DNA of 42,964 nt from Curvibacter sp. GWA2_64_110 (GTDB lineage: Bacteria > Pseudomonadota > Gammaproteobacteria > Burkholderiales > Burkholderiaceae_C): positions 1-42,964 of the forward strand of contig MGPC01000001.1 of NCBI GenBank assembly GCA_001797315.1, written 5' to 3'. Position numbers and translations under genes: made by a program. The notes beneath the pieces were generated by a model. That model had not been told where the DNA came from and ran no database searches. It saw nothing but the letters and a program-made list of their open reading frames with translations. Positions 1 to 7,250 of the stretch are shown here, piece after piece (positions within the stretch are counted from its first letter, which is position 1; each line of letters begins with the position of its first letter).

Positions 1-258
1 CAGCGCCTCCAGCGCCAGCGGCTGGTCCTGAAAATAGACCTGGCCGGCCTGGTCGAGCGCGACCTGGACCACCTGCGGCGTCTCCTGCGGCCGGGCCGTC
101 TCGGCTTGCGGCAGGTCCAGGCGGAGCGAGCTGGCCAACAGCGGCGCCGTGAGAATGAAGATCACCACCAGCACCAGCATGACGTCGATCAGCGGCGTCA
201 TGTTGATGTCGCTCATGGGCTGCGGCCCGGTAGTGCGTTCGAGGCGACCGAATGCCAT
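1..258 (-). CDS. ExbD/TolR-family biopolymer transport protein (3' end missing)
   Basis: This is a small inner-membrane protein that works with an ExbB/TolQ channel to couple the proton-motive force to outer-membrane transport or envelope integrity. The start is the ATG at 258; the window edge cuts the gene after 86 codons. Near residues 15-45 the protein has the family pattern: DINMTPLIDVMLVLVVIFI, a single membrane helix carrying the conserved Asp, followed by a periplasmic part (SLRLDLPQAE). The ExbB-like gene ends at 268, only 9 bases upstream of this start, so the two are one operon. ExbD versus TolR cannot be decided; no tolA, tolB or tonB is visible. The family call is secure. Confidence 0.9.
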   Translation of the reverse strand, partial: MAFGRLERTTGPQPMSDINMTPLIDVMLVLVVIFILTAPLLASSLRLDLPQAETARPQETPQVVQVALDQAGQVYFQDQPLALEAL

Positions 259-267
259 GGGCTTGCT

Positions 268-915
268 TCAGGCGGCCGGCTGGCCCAACAGCAACTCGCG
301 CAGATCCAGGGCAAAACCCTCCAGATCGGCCTCGATCTGGCCCACCAGCCGGCCCAGCACGTTGTAGGCCAGCACGGCCGGAATGGCCACGGCCAGGCCG
401 GCCGCCGTCATGATGAGCGCCTCGCCCACCGGGCCGGCAATGCGTTCGATGGTGATCTGGCCGGCGCTGGCCATGCCGGTCAGGGCATGGTAGATGCCCC
501 AGACCGTACCGAGCAGGCCGACAAAAGGCGCCGTGGAACCCACCGTGGCCAGCAACACCTGGCCGAACTGCAGCCGGCGCAGCACGCCGTGCAAGGCATC
601 GCGCAGCACGCGCGTGAGCTGTTGCGAGCGCTCACCGGCGGCGGCCAGCGTGCCGACGGCCTGCACCTGCGTCGCTTCGATCAGCGGCAGCAACAGGGCT
701 TCGCGGTCGAAGGCGCCGACCTTCAGCCGGGCCTCCTCCATCGAGCCGGCCTGCCAGAACGATGTCGTCGCCCGCACCAGGTCGCTGCCAACACGCCGCA
801 GCAGCCAGCCCTTCCAGACAATCACCACCCAGCTGGCCACCGACATGACCAGCAGCAGCATGGCCACCAGCCGGCTGATGGCATCGCCCTGCACAAGGAA
901 CTGGGGCAAGTTCAT
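268..915 (-). CDS. MotA/TolQ/ExbB proton-channel family protein
   Basis: This 215-aa polytopic inner-membrane protein is the proton-channel partner of the ExbD-like protein encoded next. It has an N-terminal membrane helix (about residues 15-35), a long cytoplasmic loop, and two C-terminal helices around [20 protein letters not shown] and [20 protein letters not shown], the regions that define ExbB/TolQ. Its start overlaps the end of dapB by 4 bases (912-915), indicating translational coupling, and exbD follows after 9 bases. A dapB-exbB-exbD order is consistent with a housekeeping operon rather than a dedicated siderophore locus. Which TonB or TolA-like partner it serves is unknown. Confidence 0.92.
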   Translation of the reverse strand: MNLPQFLVQGDAISRLVAMLLLVMSVASWVVIVWKGWLLRRVGSDLVRATTSFWQAGSMEEARLKVGAFDREALLLPLIEATQVQAVGTLAAAGERSQQLTRVLRDALHGVLRRLQFGQVLLATVGSTAPFVGLLGTVWGIYHALTGMASAGQITIERIAGPVGEALIMTAAGLAVAIPAVLAYNVLGRLVGQIEADLEGFALDLRELLLGQPAA

Positions 916-1721
916 TTGAGGCCCAGCACGTCGAACATGTCATACAGGCCGCTCTTGCGGCCGGCCAGGAAGCGCACGGCCCGCAGGCTGCCCTGGGCAT
1001 AGGTGACGCGGCTGGACGATTTGTGCGTGATTTCGATGCGCTCGCCGATGCCGGCGAACAGCACGGTGTGGTCACCCACGATGTCGCCGCCGCGGATGGT
1101 GGCAAAGCCGATGGAAGACGGATCCCGCTCGCCGGTCACGCCCTCGCGCGCGTAAACCGCGCAGTCCTTCAGGTCGCGGCCCAGCGCGCCGGCGACCACT
1201 TCGCCCATCTTGAGCGCCGTACCGGAGGGCGCATCGACCTTGTGCCGGTGGTGCGCTTCGATGATCTCGATGTCATAACCGGTGGACAGGGCCTTGGCCG
1301 CCATCTCCAGCAGTTTCAGCGTGACGTTCACGCCCACACTCATGTTGGGCGACAGCATGATGGCGATGTCCTTGGCCGCGGCCGCGATCTCGGCCTTCTG
1401 CGCCTCGCTGAAACCCGTGGTGCCGATCACCATGGCCACGCCCAGCTCGCGGCAGACCTTGAGGTGCGCCATCGTTCCTTCCGGGCGGGTGAAGTCGATC
1501 AAGGTCCCGGCCTGCTGCAGCCCGCTCTTCAGGTCGGCCGTGATGGCTACGTCGCTGGCATGGCCGAGAAAGGCGGTGGCATCGTTGCCAATGGCCGGGC
1601 TGGCAGCCACGTCCAGGGCGCCAGCCAGCACGCAGTCGTCAGCCGCTTGCACGGCCTCGATCAGCATGCGCCCCATGCGCCCGGAGGCGCCGGCGATGGC
1701 AATCTTGTGGAGAGTAGTCAT
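912..1721 (-). CDS. dapB: 4-hydroxy-tetrahydrodipicolinate reductase
   Basis: DapB catalyses the NAD(P)H-dependent reduction of hydroxy-tetrahydrodipicolinate in the diaminopimelate/lysine pathway, in the cytoplasm. The 269-aa protein has the N-terminal nucleotide-binding loop GASGRMGR (residues 11-18) and the signature HHRHK (157-161) followed by DAPSGTA, which holds the catalytic His and Lys. Length is normal for the family. It lies 17 bases downstream of bamE on the same strand and overlaps the exbB-like gene by 4 bases, so bamE-dapB-exbB-exbD probably form one transcription unit. Confidence 0.98.
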   Translation of the reverse strand: MTTLHKIAIAGASGRMGRMLIEAVQAADDCVLAGALDVAASPAIGNDATAFLGHASDVAITADLKSGLQQAGTLIDFTRPEGTMAHLKVCRELGVAMVIGTTGFSEAQKAEIAAAAKDIAIMLSPNMSVGVNVTLKLLEMAAKALSTGYDIEIIEAHHRHKVDAPSGTALKMGEVVAGALGRDLKDCAVYAREGVTGERDPSSIGFATIRGGDIVGDHTVLFAGIGERIEITHKSSSRVTYAQGSLRAVRFLAGRKSGLYDMFDVLGLK

Positions 1722-1738
1722 GATGGCAAGGGATGGCT

Positions 1739-2293
1739 TTAACGGGATGTCGGTTCAAGCGGCGGGTAACTGGCCGGCAACGGCGGCAGGGGTTTGGCTG
1801 CCTCGGCGGCGACCGGCGCCGGAAACTGCTTCAGGCTCTCGGGCGAGGCCTCCAGCACTGGCGGCTTGGCCGGCTTGGTGTTGCCCTCCAGCGAGGCGGC
1901 GAACTCGGTTTCGGTCGGCAAGACGCCGTCAGACTCGAAACGTTCCAGCAGGTCGCCCTTGAAGAACACCGTGACGCGGCGCGCCAGCGGCTCCGAGCCC
2001 TGGCGGCGGAAGGTGAACACATAGTCCCAGCGGTCGGCATGGAACACGCTGACCAGCAAGGGCGTGCCGAGAATGTCACGCACCTGGATGCGGCTCATGC
2101 CCGGGCGCAGCACCGCTACCTGTTCGCGCGTCACCACATTGCCCTGTACCACGCTGACGCGGTAGGGTTTGAGGGATTCGGTCAGGCGGTCGCCGGCACC
2201 GTTCATGCTGCTGCAGCCAGCCAACCCGGCACAGGCAACCCCAATGGCTAAAACCAGCCCCAGGCGTGGGGCGTCGCGGTAAGAATCGGACAT
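1739..2293 (-). CDS. bamE: Outer-membrane protein assembly factor BamE (SmpA/OmlA lipoprotein)
   Basis: BamE is a small lipoprotein of the BAM complex, which inserts beta-barrel proteins into the outer membrane. The N-terminus is a lipoprotein signal ending in the lipobox LAGC (residues 23-26), and the SmpA/OmlA fold follows: [15 protein letters not shown], then [18 protein letters not shown] and the late strand [11 protein letters not shown]. At 184 aa it is longer than the enterobacterial form (about 113 aa). The extra length is a proline-rich C-terminal tail ([18 protein letters not shown]) that probably lies in the periplasm. It is divergent from fur with 86 bases between starts, an arrangement also known in pseudomonads (omlA-fur). 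Confidence 0.93.
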   Translation of the reverse strand: MSDSYRDAPRLGLVLAIGVACAGLAGCSSMNGAGDRLTESLKPYRVSVVQGNVVTREQVAVLRPGMSRIQVRDILGTPLLVSVFHADRWDYVFTFRRQGSEPLARRVTVFFKGDLLERFESDGVLPTETEFAASLEGNTKPAKPPVLEASPESLKQFPAPVAAEAAKPLPPLPASYPPLEPTSR

Positions 2294-2379
2294 GAATCGA
2301 GGTGTAGCGATATGATCGGCCCATTGTAGCGGTTGAGCCTGTCGCCGCAGCCTGTCCGTCCGCGCAAGAAAGACCTCTG

Positions 2380-2808
2380 ATGAACACCATTGAAGAACTC
2401 AAAAGCACCGGACTCAAAGCCACCGTACCCCGGCTCAAAGTGCTGGAAATCTTCCAGAAAGGCGCCCAGCGCCACATGACGGCAGAAGACGTGTTCCGCG
2501 TCCTGCTGCAGGATCGCTCCGACGTCGGCCTGGCCACGGTCTACCGGGTGCTGACGCAGTTCGAACAGGCCGGCATCCTGACCCGCAGCAACTTCGAAGG
2601 CGGCAAGGCCGTCTACGAACTCAACGAAGGCCAGCACCACGACCATCTGGTCTGCCTGGACTGCGGCAAGGTCGAGGAGTTTTACGACGCCGAGATCGAG
2701 AGCCGGCAGAATGCCGTGGCCAAGGCCAAGGGCTTTGCCATTGCCGACCACGCGCTGAGCCTGTACGCCCACTGCACCAAGGACGTCTGCCCGAACCGCA
2801 ACAAATAG
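2380..2808 (+). CDS. fur: Ferric uptake regulator Fur
   Basis: This is an Fe(II)-dependent repressor of iron-uptake genes. The 142-aa protein has an N-terminal winged helix ([12 protein letters not shown]; recognition region [15 protein letters not shown] near residues 51-65) and a C-terminal metal-binding dimerisation domain with the HHDH cluster at 86-89. Cysteines lie at 92 and 95 (CLDC) and at 132 and 137, so the structural-zinc type Cys pairs are present. It is transcribed alone; hprK faces it from the other side. The short space to bamE may hold both promoters, but I see no clear Fur box there. Confidence 0.97.
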   Translation: MNTIEELKSTGLKATVPRLKVLEIFQKGAQRHMTAEDVFRVLLQDRSDVGLATVYRVLTQFEQAGILTRSNFEGGKAVYELNEGQHHDHLVCLDCGKVEEFYDAEIESRQNAVAKAKGFAIADHALSLYAHCTKDVCPNRNK

Positions 2809-2809
2809 G

Positions 2810-2823
2810 GCCCCCGAGGGGGC
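2810..2823 (+). terminator. Short GC hairpin after fur
   Basis: Directly after the fur stop is the inverted repeat GCCCCCGAGGGGGC. It could end fur transcription, or hprK transcription from the other side, but it has no following T-run, so efficiency is doubtful. Convergent genes on both sides (fur and hprK, 64 bases apart) fit a termination role. Confidence 0.35.
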
Positions 2824-2872
2824 TGAGGACCGCGGCGCCACACCCGGCTCACGGTGCGCAGCCGCTGTTCGC

Positions 2873-3823
2873 CTAGCTGGCTTCGCCCATCGCCTTGTGG
2901 TGGCGCTCGACAAATTCCTGGTAGGTATCGATGCCGCGCAACTGCAGAATGGTGTTGCGCACGGCCGCTTCCACCAGCACGGCCAGGTTGCGGCCGGCCA
3001 CCACCTGGATCACCACCTTGCGCACCGGAATGCCCAGCACGTCCTGCGTCAGCGGCTCATAGGGAATGCGCTCGTAGTCGCGCTCCAGCGTCTCGCGCCG
3101 CACCAGGTGCACGATCAGCTTGAGGCGCATCTTGCGCCGCACCGCCGTCTCGCCGAAGATGGCCTTGATATCGAGCAGACCGATGCCGCGCACCTCCAGC
3201 AGGTTGCGCAACAGTTCGGGACAGCGCCCCTCGATCGTGGCCTGGTTGATGCGGTAGAGATCGACCGCGTCGTCCGCCACCAGGCCGTGGCCGCGCGAAA
3301 TCAGTTCCAGGCCAAGCTCGCTCTTGCCCAGCCCCGACTCGCCGGTGATCAGCACCCCCAGGCCCAGGATATCCATCAGCACGCCGTGCATCGAGGTGCG
3401 GTCGGCAAAGTGCTTGGACAGGTAGCTGCGCAGCACGTCGATCACATAGGCCGACGAATCGGGCGTGGCGAACATCGGGATCTGCGCCTGTTCGCACATC
3501 GCAATCAGCCCTGGCGGCGCCGTCTGGCCGTCGGCCAGCACCAGCACCGGCGGCTCCAGCGTCGTGATGCGCGAGACCCGGCGCTCGCAGTCGCCCTCGG
3601 TCGCATTGGTCAGGTAGGCGACCTCGCGCTCGCCCAGCACCTGCACGCGGTAGGGGTGGATGTAGTTGAGGTAGCCGACCAGATCGGCGCCGGAGCGGGC
3701 GGCGCGCACGGCGACCTCGTCAAAACGGCGCTCGGAGGCACCGAGACCCGCAACCCACTCCCACCTCAGGCGGTTGCGGAACTCCTCGAACAGGACTTCG
3801 GCGCTGACAACGGTAGGCCTCAC
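2873..3823 (-). CDS. hprK: HPr kinase/phosphorylase
   Basis: HprK phosphorylates and dephosphorylates HPr on a serine. In Gram-negative bacteria it belongs to a regulatory phosphotransferase (PTS-Ntr) system rather than to sugar transport. The 316-aa protein has the catalytic His in SMHGVLM (His 146), the P-loop GESGLGKS (161-168), the acidic [10 protein letters not shown] segment (181-190) and a long C-terminal kinase part (ALIMTA-like helices absent; [15 protein letters not shown] present). ptsN lies 15 bases upstream on the same strand, the usual pairing in Burkholderiales. The start at 3823 is taken because it directly follows ptsN. Confidence 0.97.
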   Translation of the reverse strand: MRPTVVSAEVLFEEFRNRLRWEWVAGLGASERRFDEVAVRAARSGADLVGYLNYIHPYRVQVLGEREVAYLTNATEGDCERRVSRITTLEPPVLVLADGQTAPPGLIAMCEQAQIPMFATPDSSAYVIDVLRSYLSKHFADRTSMHGVLMDILGLGVLITGESGLGKSELGLELISRGHGLVADDAVDLYRINQATIEGRCPELLRNLLEVRGIGLLDIKAIFGETAVRRKMRLKLIVHLVRRETLERDYERIPYEPLTQDVLGIPVRKVVIQVVAGRNLAVLVEAAVRNTILQLRGIDTYQEFVERHHKAMGEAS

Positions 3824-3838
3824 GTCAGTAATCCCGGC

Positions 3839-4309
3839 TCAGGAAGCCAGTTGGGCCGACTGCCAGGCGGCGATCAGGCCGTGCAATTCTTCGGCACTGG
3901 CGCTGGCATTGAGCTGCGCACGCAGGGAGGCATCGCTCAGCAGCTCGGCGATTTCGGAAAGAATTTCCAGGTGCTTTTGCGTCGCCGCCTCCGGCACCAG
4001 CAGAAAGATCAGCAGGCTGACCGGCTGCTCGTCCGGCGCATCGAAGCCGATCGGCTGGGCCAGCTGCAGCACGGCGGCCATCGGCGCCTTCAGGCCCTTG
4101 ATGCGCCCGTGCGGAATCGCCACGCCATGGCCCAGGCCGGTCGAGCCCAGGCGTTCGCGCGCAAACAGGCTGTCCGTCACCAGGGCGCGGCTGAGGCCGT
4201 GCAGGTTCTCGAACAGCAGCCCTGCTTCTTCGAAGGCTCTTTTCTTGCTGGTGGCATCAACGCGCACCAGCACTTGCGAGACGGGCAGAATGGACGAGAG
4301 ACGGTTCAT
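3839..4309 (-). CDS. ptsN: Nitrogen-regulatory PTS enzyme IIA (EIIA-Ntr)
   Basis: This is a phosphoryl-accepting regulator of the nitrogen-related PTS, which controls potassium, carbon and nitrogen functions through protein contacts. The 156-aa protein has the active-site segment GHGVAIPHGRI, with the phosphorylated His at residue 67, and the downstream EIIA pattern PVSLLIFLLVPE. It sits between hpf and hprK; an intrinsic terminator after hpf (4338-4366) separates it from hpf, so it may have its own promoter in the 80-base gap or depend on readthrough. Confidence 0.96.
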   Translation of the reverse strand: MNRLSSILPVSQVLVRVDATSKKRAFEEAGLLFENLHGLSRALVTDSLFARERLGSTGLGHGVAIPHGRIKGLKAPMAAVLQLAQPIGFDAPDEQPVSLLIFLLVPEAATQKHLEILSEIAELLSDASLRAQLNASASAEELHGLIAAWQSAQLAS

Positions 4310-4337
4310 GATGGTCGGAAGCGCGAATTATGCACAC

Positions 4338-4366
4338 AAAAAAGCCGCGGGTGTAAGCCGCGGCTT
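4338..4366 (-). terminator. Intrinsic terminator after hpf
   Basis: Read on the minus strand, AGCCGCGG (4365-4358), a 7-base loop and CCGCGGCT (4350-4343) form an 8-bp perfect stem followed by a run of six T (A at 4338-4343 on the plus strand). This is a textbook rho-independent terminator at the end of hpf. Confidence 0.9.
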
Positions 4367-4367
4367 G

Positions 4368-4385
4368 GAGCTTGCATGCAAGCTC
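4368..4385. repeat. Perfect 18-bp palindrome
   Basis: GAGCTTGCATGCAAGCTC reads identically on both strands. It lies between the hpf stop codon and the hpf terminator, so it could stack on the terminator hairpin or bind a dimeric protein. No function is shown. Confidence 0.7.
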
Positions 4386-4389
4386 TCAC

Positions 4390-4719
4390 TTACATCAGGC
4401 GTTTGGTGGCCTCATGGTGATGGTCTTGCAGGCGGTCCTTGTGCCGGACCACCTGGCGGTCGAGCTTGTCGACCAGCTCGTCCACCGCAGCGTAAAGGTC
4501 CTCATGGGAGCTTTCCGCGAACAGGTCGCTGCCCTTGACATGGATATTGCATTCGGCGCGCTGCCGTCGTTCCTTCTCCTTCTGCTTTTCAACCGTCAAT
4601 AGCACCTTGACATCGACAACCTGGTCAAAGTGCCGGGTGATTCGATCAAGCTTGGTCGTGACATAACTGCGCAGGGCAGGGGTGACTTCGAGGTGATGAC
4701 CGCTGATCGTCAAGTTCAT
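4390..4719 (-). CDS. hpf: Ribosome hibernation-promoting factor (short HPF/RaiA family)
   Basis: HPF binds the 30S decoding region in stationary phase and stores ribosomes as inactive dimers. The 109-aa protein is the short type, without the C-terminal dimerisation domain of long HPF. Its start [20 protein letters not shown] is the family N-terminus, and [20 protein letters not shown] and [20 protein letters not shown] follow. An excellent ribosome-binding site, AGGAGG six bases before the ATG, fixes the start. In many proteobacteria hpf follows rpoN; here the upstream side is 514 bases of non-coding DNA and then divergent corA. Confidence 0.95.
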   Translation of the reverse strand: MNLTISGHHLEVTPALRSYVTTKLDRITRHFDQVVDVKVLLTVEKQKEKERRQRAECNIHVKGSDLFAESSHEDLYAAVDELVDKLDRQVVRHKDRLQDHHHEATKRLM

Positions 4720-4809
4720 GAGTAGCCTCCTGTTGCTCTCGGGATTGAACAGTTGCCTGCACCATCAAGTCCGCCAACGACATCGGGCTTGCACGCTGCA
4801 GGCGATTTC

Positions 4810-4838
4810 ACTATGCGCCCGGCTCTCGGGAAAAGCAA
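4810..4838 (-). promoter_or_regulatory. Possible sigma-70 promoter for hpf
   Basis: On the minus strand TTGCTT (4838-4833) and CATAGT (4815-4810) are separated by exactly 17 bases. The matches to consensus are only moderate (3 and 4 of 6). It would give an untranslated leader of roughly 85 bases before hpf. Confidence 0.3.
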
Positions 4839-5150
4839 TCCCCTTTTCTTGACGAAAAGCAAGATTTGTCCGCCGCCGCCGCCAGCCATCCCCCTTTGTC
4901 GCCGAAGGGCTTGCCAGCGGCCATGACATGCCGGCACAATAGTTGGATTCGGTGAGCGCCCGAACGCCAGTGCATCCGCCCCGCACGTCCGTCTCCTCCT
5001 TTTCTTTTCGTCCCCCAGAACCCGCCCCGGCACTGTTGCGCACGCCTGACGTGGCGACAGGATTTTCGGCCTGACAACCCGTTGCCAGTGCGATAATTCC
5101 CTCATCGAAACAACGGAGAACGCTCCTTGGAAACCTGCCCTAGTCGGTAG

Positions 5151-5185
5151 CTTTCAACTCCCTCACCGGCATCAGGGGTTGGAAG
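5151..5185 (+). promoter_or_regulatory. Stem-loop in the corA 5' leader
   Basis: Positions 5151-5161 pair with 5175-5185 in an uninterrupted 11-bp stem (two G-U pairs) around a 13-base loop. It ends 49 bases before the corA start. It has no T-run, so it is not a normal terminator. Magnesium-transporter genes in other bacteria often have regulatory leaders, so a control element is plausible but unproven. Confidence 0.4.
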
Positions 5186-5233
5186 CAAAACCCCGAATAC
5201 CCCGTCAGATGCACTCAACAGAGGGAGTGAGCC

Positions 5234-6220
5234 ATGCTCAACATCTTTACGCTCGCCAACGGCCGTCTCTTCCAGGAAGAGATCGAGTCCTTGGAAGAAC
5301 TCTCCAGGTTCCAGCCGATCTGGGTTGACCTGGAGTCGCCCACCGTCGAGGAAAAACGCTGGGTCAAACAGTATTACGGCCTGTCCATCCCGGAAGACGC
5401 GATGGACGAGGACATCGAGGAATCCGCCCGCTTCTACGAAGAAGACAACGGTGAGCTGCACATCCGCAGCGACTTCCTGATCGCCGACGAGGACGAGCCG
5501 CGCACGGTGCGCGTGGCCTTCATCCTCAACCTGATGAACGACGAGCTCAAGAGCAAGGGCGTGCTGTTCTCCATCCACGACGAGGACGTGCCGGTGTTCC
5601 GCCTGCTGCGCATGCGTGCGCGCCGCGCCCCGGGCCTGATCGAGGATGCCAAGGAAGTGCTGCTCAAGCTGTTCGATGCCGATGCCGAATACTCGGCCGA
5701 CACGCTGGAAGGTATCTACGACCAGCTGGAAAAAGCCGGCAAGCAGGTGCTGTCGGGCGACGTGACCGATGCCCTGGCCGGCGAGGTGCTGGGCGCCATT
5801 GCACGGCAGGAAGACCTGAACGGCCGCATCCGCCGCAACGTCATGGACACGCGGCGTGCGGTCAGCTTCATGATGCGCAGCAAGATGCTCAATGGCGAGC
5901 AGTTCGAGGAGGCGCGCCAGATCCTGCGCGACATCGACTCGCTCGACTCGCACACCGCCTTCCTGTTCGACAAGATCAACTTCCTGATGGATGCCACAGT
6001 CGGTTTCATCAACATCAACCAGAACAAGATCATCAAGATCTTCTCGGTGGCCAGCGTGGCCTTGCTGCCACCGACGCTGATCGCCAGCATCTACGGCATG
6101 AACTTCCAGTACATGCCGGAGCTGGGCCAGACCTGGGGCTATCCGTTTGCCTTGGTGCTGATGATTGCCAGCGCGCTGGTTCCGATGTGGTACTTCCGCA
6201 AGCGGGGCTGGCTTAAATAG
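5234..6220 (+). CDS. corA: CorA-family magnesium/cobalt transporter
   Basis: CorA is a pentameric inner-membrane channel for Mg2+ and Co2+. The 328-aa protein has the large N-terminal cytoplasmic domain, a long helix (about residues 165-275) and two C-terminal membrane helices. The family signature YGMN is at 287-290, at the end of the first membrane helix (SVASVALLPPTLIASIYGMN), and the C-terminus is short and basic (YFRKRGWLK). The sequence GAGGGAGTGAGCC before the ATG supplies the ribosome-binding site. It is transcribed alone, with an unusually long leader. Confidence 0.96.
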   Translation: MLNIFTLANGRLFQEEIESLEELSRFQPIWVDLESPTVEEKRWVKQYYGLSIPEDAMDEDIEESARFYEEDNGELHIRSDFLIADEDEPRTVRVAFILNLMNDELKSKGVLFSIHDEDVPVFRLLRMRARRAPGLIEDAKEVLLKLFDADAEYSADTLEGIYDQLEKAGKQVLSGDVTDALAGEVLGAIARQEDLNGRIRRNVMDTRRAVSFMMRSKMLNGEQFEEARQILRDIDSLDSHTAFLFDKINFLMDATVGFININQNKIIKIFSVASVALLPPTLIASIYGMNFQYMPELGQTWGYPFALVLMIASALVPMWYFRKRGWLK

Positions 6221-6221
6221 C

Positions 6222-6310
6222 TTCCCCCTGTTGACCGCTCACTGCGTGTAGCGGTCCTCTCCCCCGGAGGGGGACAACGCCAGTGGACCGGCGGAGCCGG
6301 ATCCACGGCG
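6222..6310 (+). repeat. Dispersed hairpin repeat after corA (copy A)
   Basis: Three nested inverted repeats follow corA: GACCGCT...AGCGGTC (6234-6257), CCCCCGGAGGGGG (6261-6273) and a long hairpin GTGGACCGGC-gga-GCCGGaTCCAC (6283-6306). The last part matches, in the opposite orientation, the sequence at 20599-20646. The shared core is GGGGGAC, CGCCA, then CCGGC...GCCGG flanked by a TCC-C-CGG block. It may also act as a transcription end for corA. Confidence 0.6.
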
Positions 6311-6345
6311 TTTCCCGAATAGGGCATCCCTATCCTGACAGGAGC

Positions 6346-7104
6346 TTAACGCGAGGGCAATGTGCGCACGAACTCGTCGATGATGACCAGGGCGTAGCGG
6401 CTGGCGACGTCGCGCACGAACTGCGGGAAGTCGACGTGCGCCGTGTCGTCAGCGCGGTCGGAGATGGTGCGCACGGCAGCAAAAGGAATGGCGTAATCGT
6501 GGCAGACCTGCGCCACCGCGGCGCCTTCCATCTCCACCGCCAGCGGTGGATGGCCGGCATCCGACAGGTCGGCATGCAGCCGGCGCGCCTCTTCGGCGGC
6601 CGAGACGAAGCGGTCGCCGCTGGCGATCAGACCGTGGTGAACGGCCCGTCCGCCCCGTCCAGTCTTGGCATCAAATTGGCCTTCCAGGCGTACCAATCCT
6701 GCGTGAGATGCTCCTGAAAGCAGAGCAGACAGGGCAGCATCGCAGGCAAAGCGTTCGCGGCCATAGAGCGGAATCTGGTAGCGCGGGAAGATCGGCGAGG
6801 CATCCATGTCGTGCTGCACGAACTCGGTCGCCACCACCACATCACCCACCTGAACGCCGGGGCCGACACCACCAGCCACGCCGGTGAACACCAGGCGCTG
6901 CACGCCGAAGGCCTCGATCAGGGTGGTGGCGGTGGTGGCTGCCGCCACCTTGCCGATGCGCGAGAGGGCCAGCACCACCGGCTGGCCGTGCAGTTCGCCC
7001 TGCCAGAATTCGCGCCCGGCCCGTGTAACGCGCCGGGGCTGATGCAGCAGGTCCAGCAGGCCCTGCTGTTCCTCGGCCAAGGCGCTGAGAATGGCGGTGG
7101 TCAT
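6346..7104 (-). CDS. mtnN: 5'-methylthioadenosine/S-adenosylhomocysteine nucleosidase
   Basis: This cytoplasmic enzyme cleaves methylthioadenosine and S-adenosylhomocysteine to adenine plus the thioribose sugars, recycling by-products of methylation and polyamine synthesis. The 252-aa protein opens with TTAILSALAEEQQGLL (the family Ile-x-x-Ala-x-x-x-Glu start), has VVFTGVAGG-type phosphate-loop sequence (LVFTGVAGGVGPGVQVGDVVV) and the purine-binding VEMEGAAVAQVC near residues 194-205. It is a little longer than the E. coli enzyme (232 aa). It lies downstream of fadD on the same strand, separated by two 48-bp palindromic elements. Confidence 0.93.
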   Translation of the reverse strand: MTTAILSALAEEQQGLLDLLHQPRRVTRAGREFWQGELHGQPVVLALSRIGKVAAATTATTLIEAFGVQRLVFTGVAGGVGPGVQVGDVVVATEFVQHDMDASPIFPRYQIPLYGRERFACDAALSALLSGASHAGLVRLEGQFDAKTGRGGRAVHHGLIASGDRFVSAAEEARRLHADLSDAGHPPLAVEMEGAAVAQVCHDYAIPFAAVRTISDRADDTAHVDFPQFVRDVASRYALVIIDEFVRTLPSR

Positions 7105-7118
7105 GGACTAGATGAGGT

Positions 7119-7166
7119 GACGGCGGCAGCTGCGCTTAACTTTGCTGCGCAAAGTTGGCCTCCGTC
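7119..7166. repeat. 48-bp palindromic element, copy 1
   Basis: The outer arms GACGG (7119-7123) and CCGTC (7162-7166) enclose a perfect inner hairpin AACTTTGC-tgc-GCAAAGTT (7138-7156). The right 32 bases (7135-7166) are repeated at 7199-7230 with two changes. The layout is like a REP/hairpin repeat. It sits 15 bases upstream of the mtnN start, so transcripts from fadD would carry it. Confidence 0.75.
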
Positions 7167-7182
7167 GCCACTTCATGGTTGT

Positions 7183-7230
7183 GACTGCGGCCGTTGCACT
7201 TAACTTTGCTGCGCAAGGTTAGCCTCCGTC
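7183..7230. repeat. 48-bp palindromic element, copy 2
   Basis: This is a second copy of the 7119-7166 element, exactly 64 bases further on and of the same length. The arms are GACTG and CCGTC, and the inner hairpin AACTTTGC-tgc-GCAAGGTT carries one mismatch. The right half is almost identical to copy 1, while the left part is more diverged. It ends 20 bases downstream of the fadD stop. Confidence 0.75.
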
Positions 7231-7250
7231 GCAAGCAATGCCCCTGCGGT

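Larger units (their letters stand above)
4720..5233. other. Long intergenic region between divergent hpf and corA
   Basis: I find no convincing gene in these 514 bases; the frames that stay open have no good start and unnatural composition. What can be seen: a possible hpf promoter at 4810-4838, a small perfect hairpin CTTTTC-ttgac-GAAAAG at 4843-4859, a possible corA promoter near 5074-5096 (CTGACA, 15 bases, GATAAT), and a strong hairpin in the corA leader at 5151-5185. The middle part (about 4870-5040) shows nothing recognisable. Confidence 0.6.

Noticed and set aside
4716-5105. Minus-strand frames upstream of hpf as a gene
   Set aside because: No good ribosome-binding site, unnatural residue mix rich in Arg and Gly, and overlap with promoter-like elements.
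5096-5233. Known magnesium riboswitch before corA
   Set aside because: Only one clear hairpin is seen; the multi-helix layout of the M-box class is not present.
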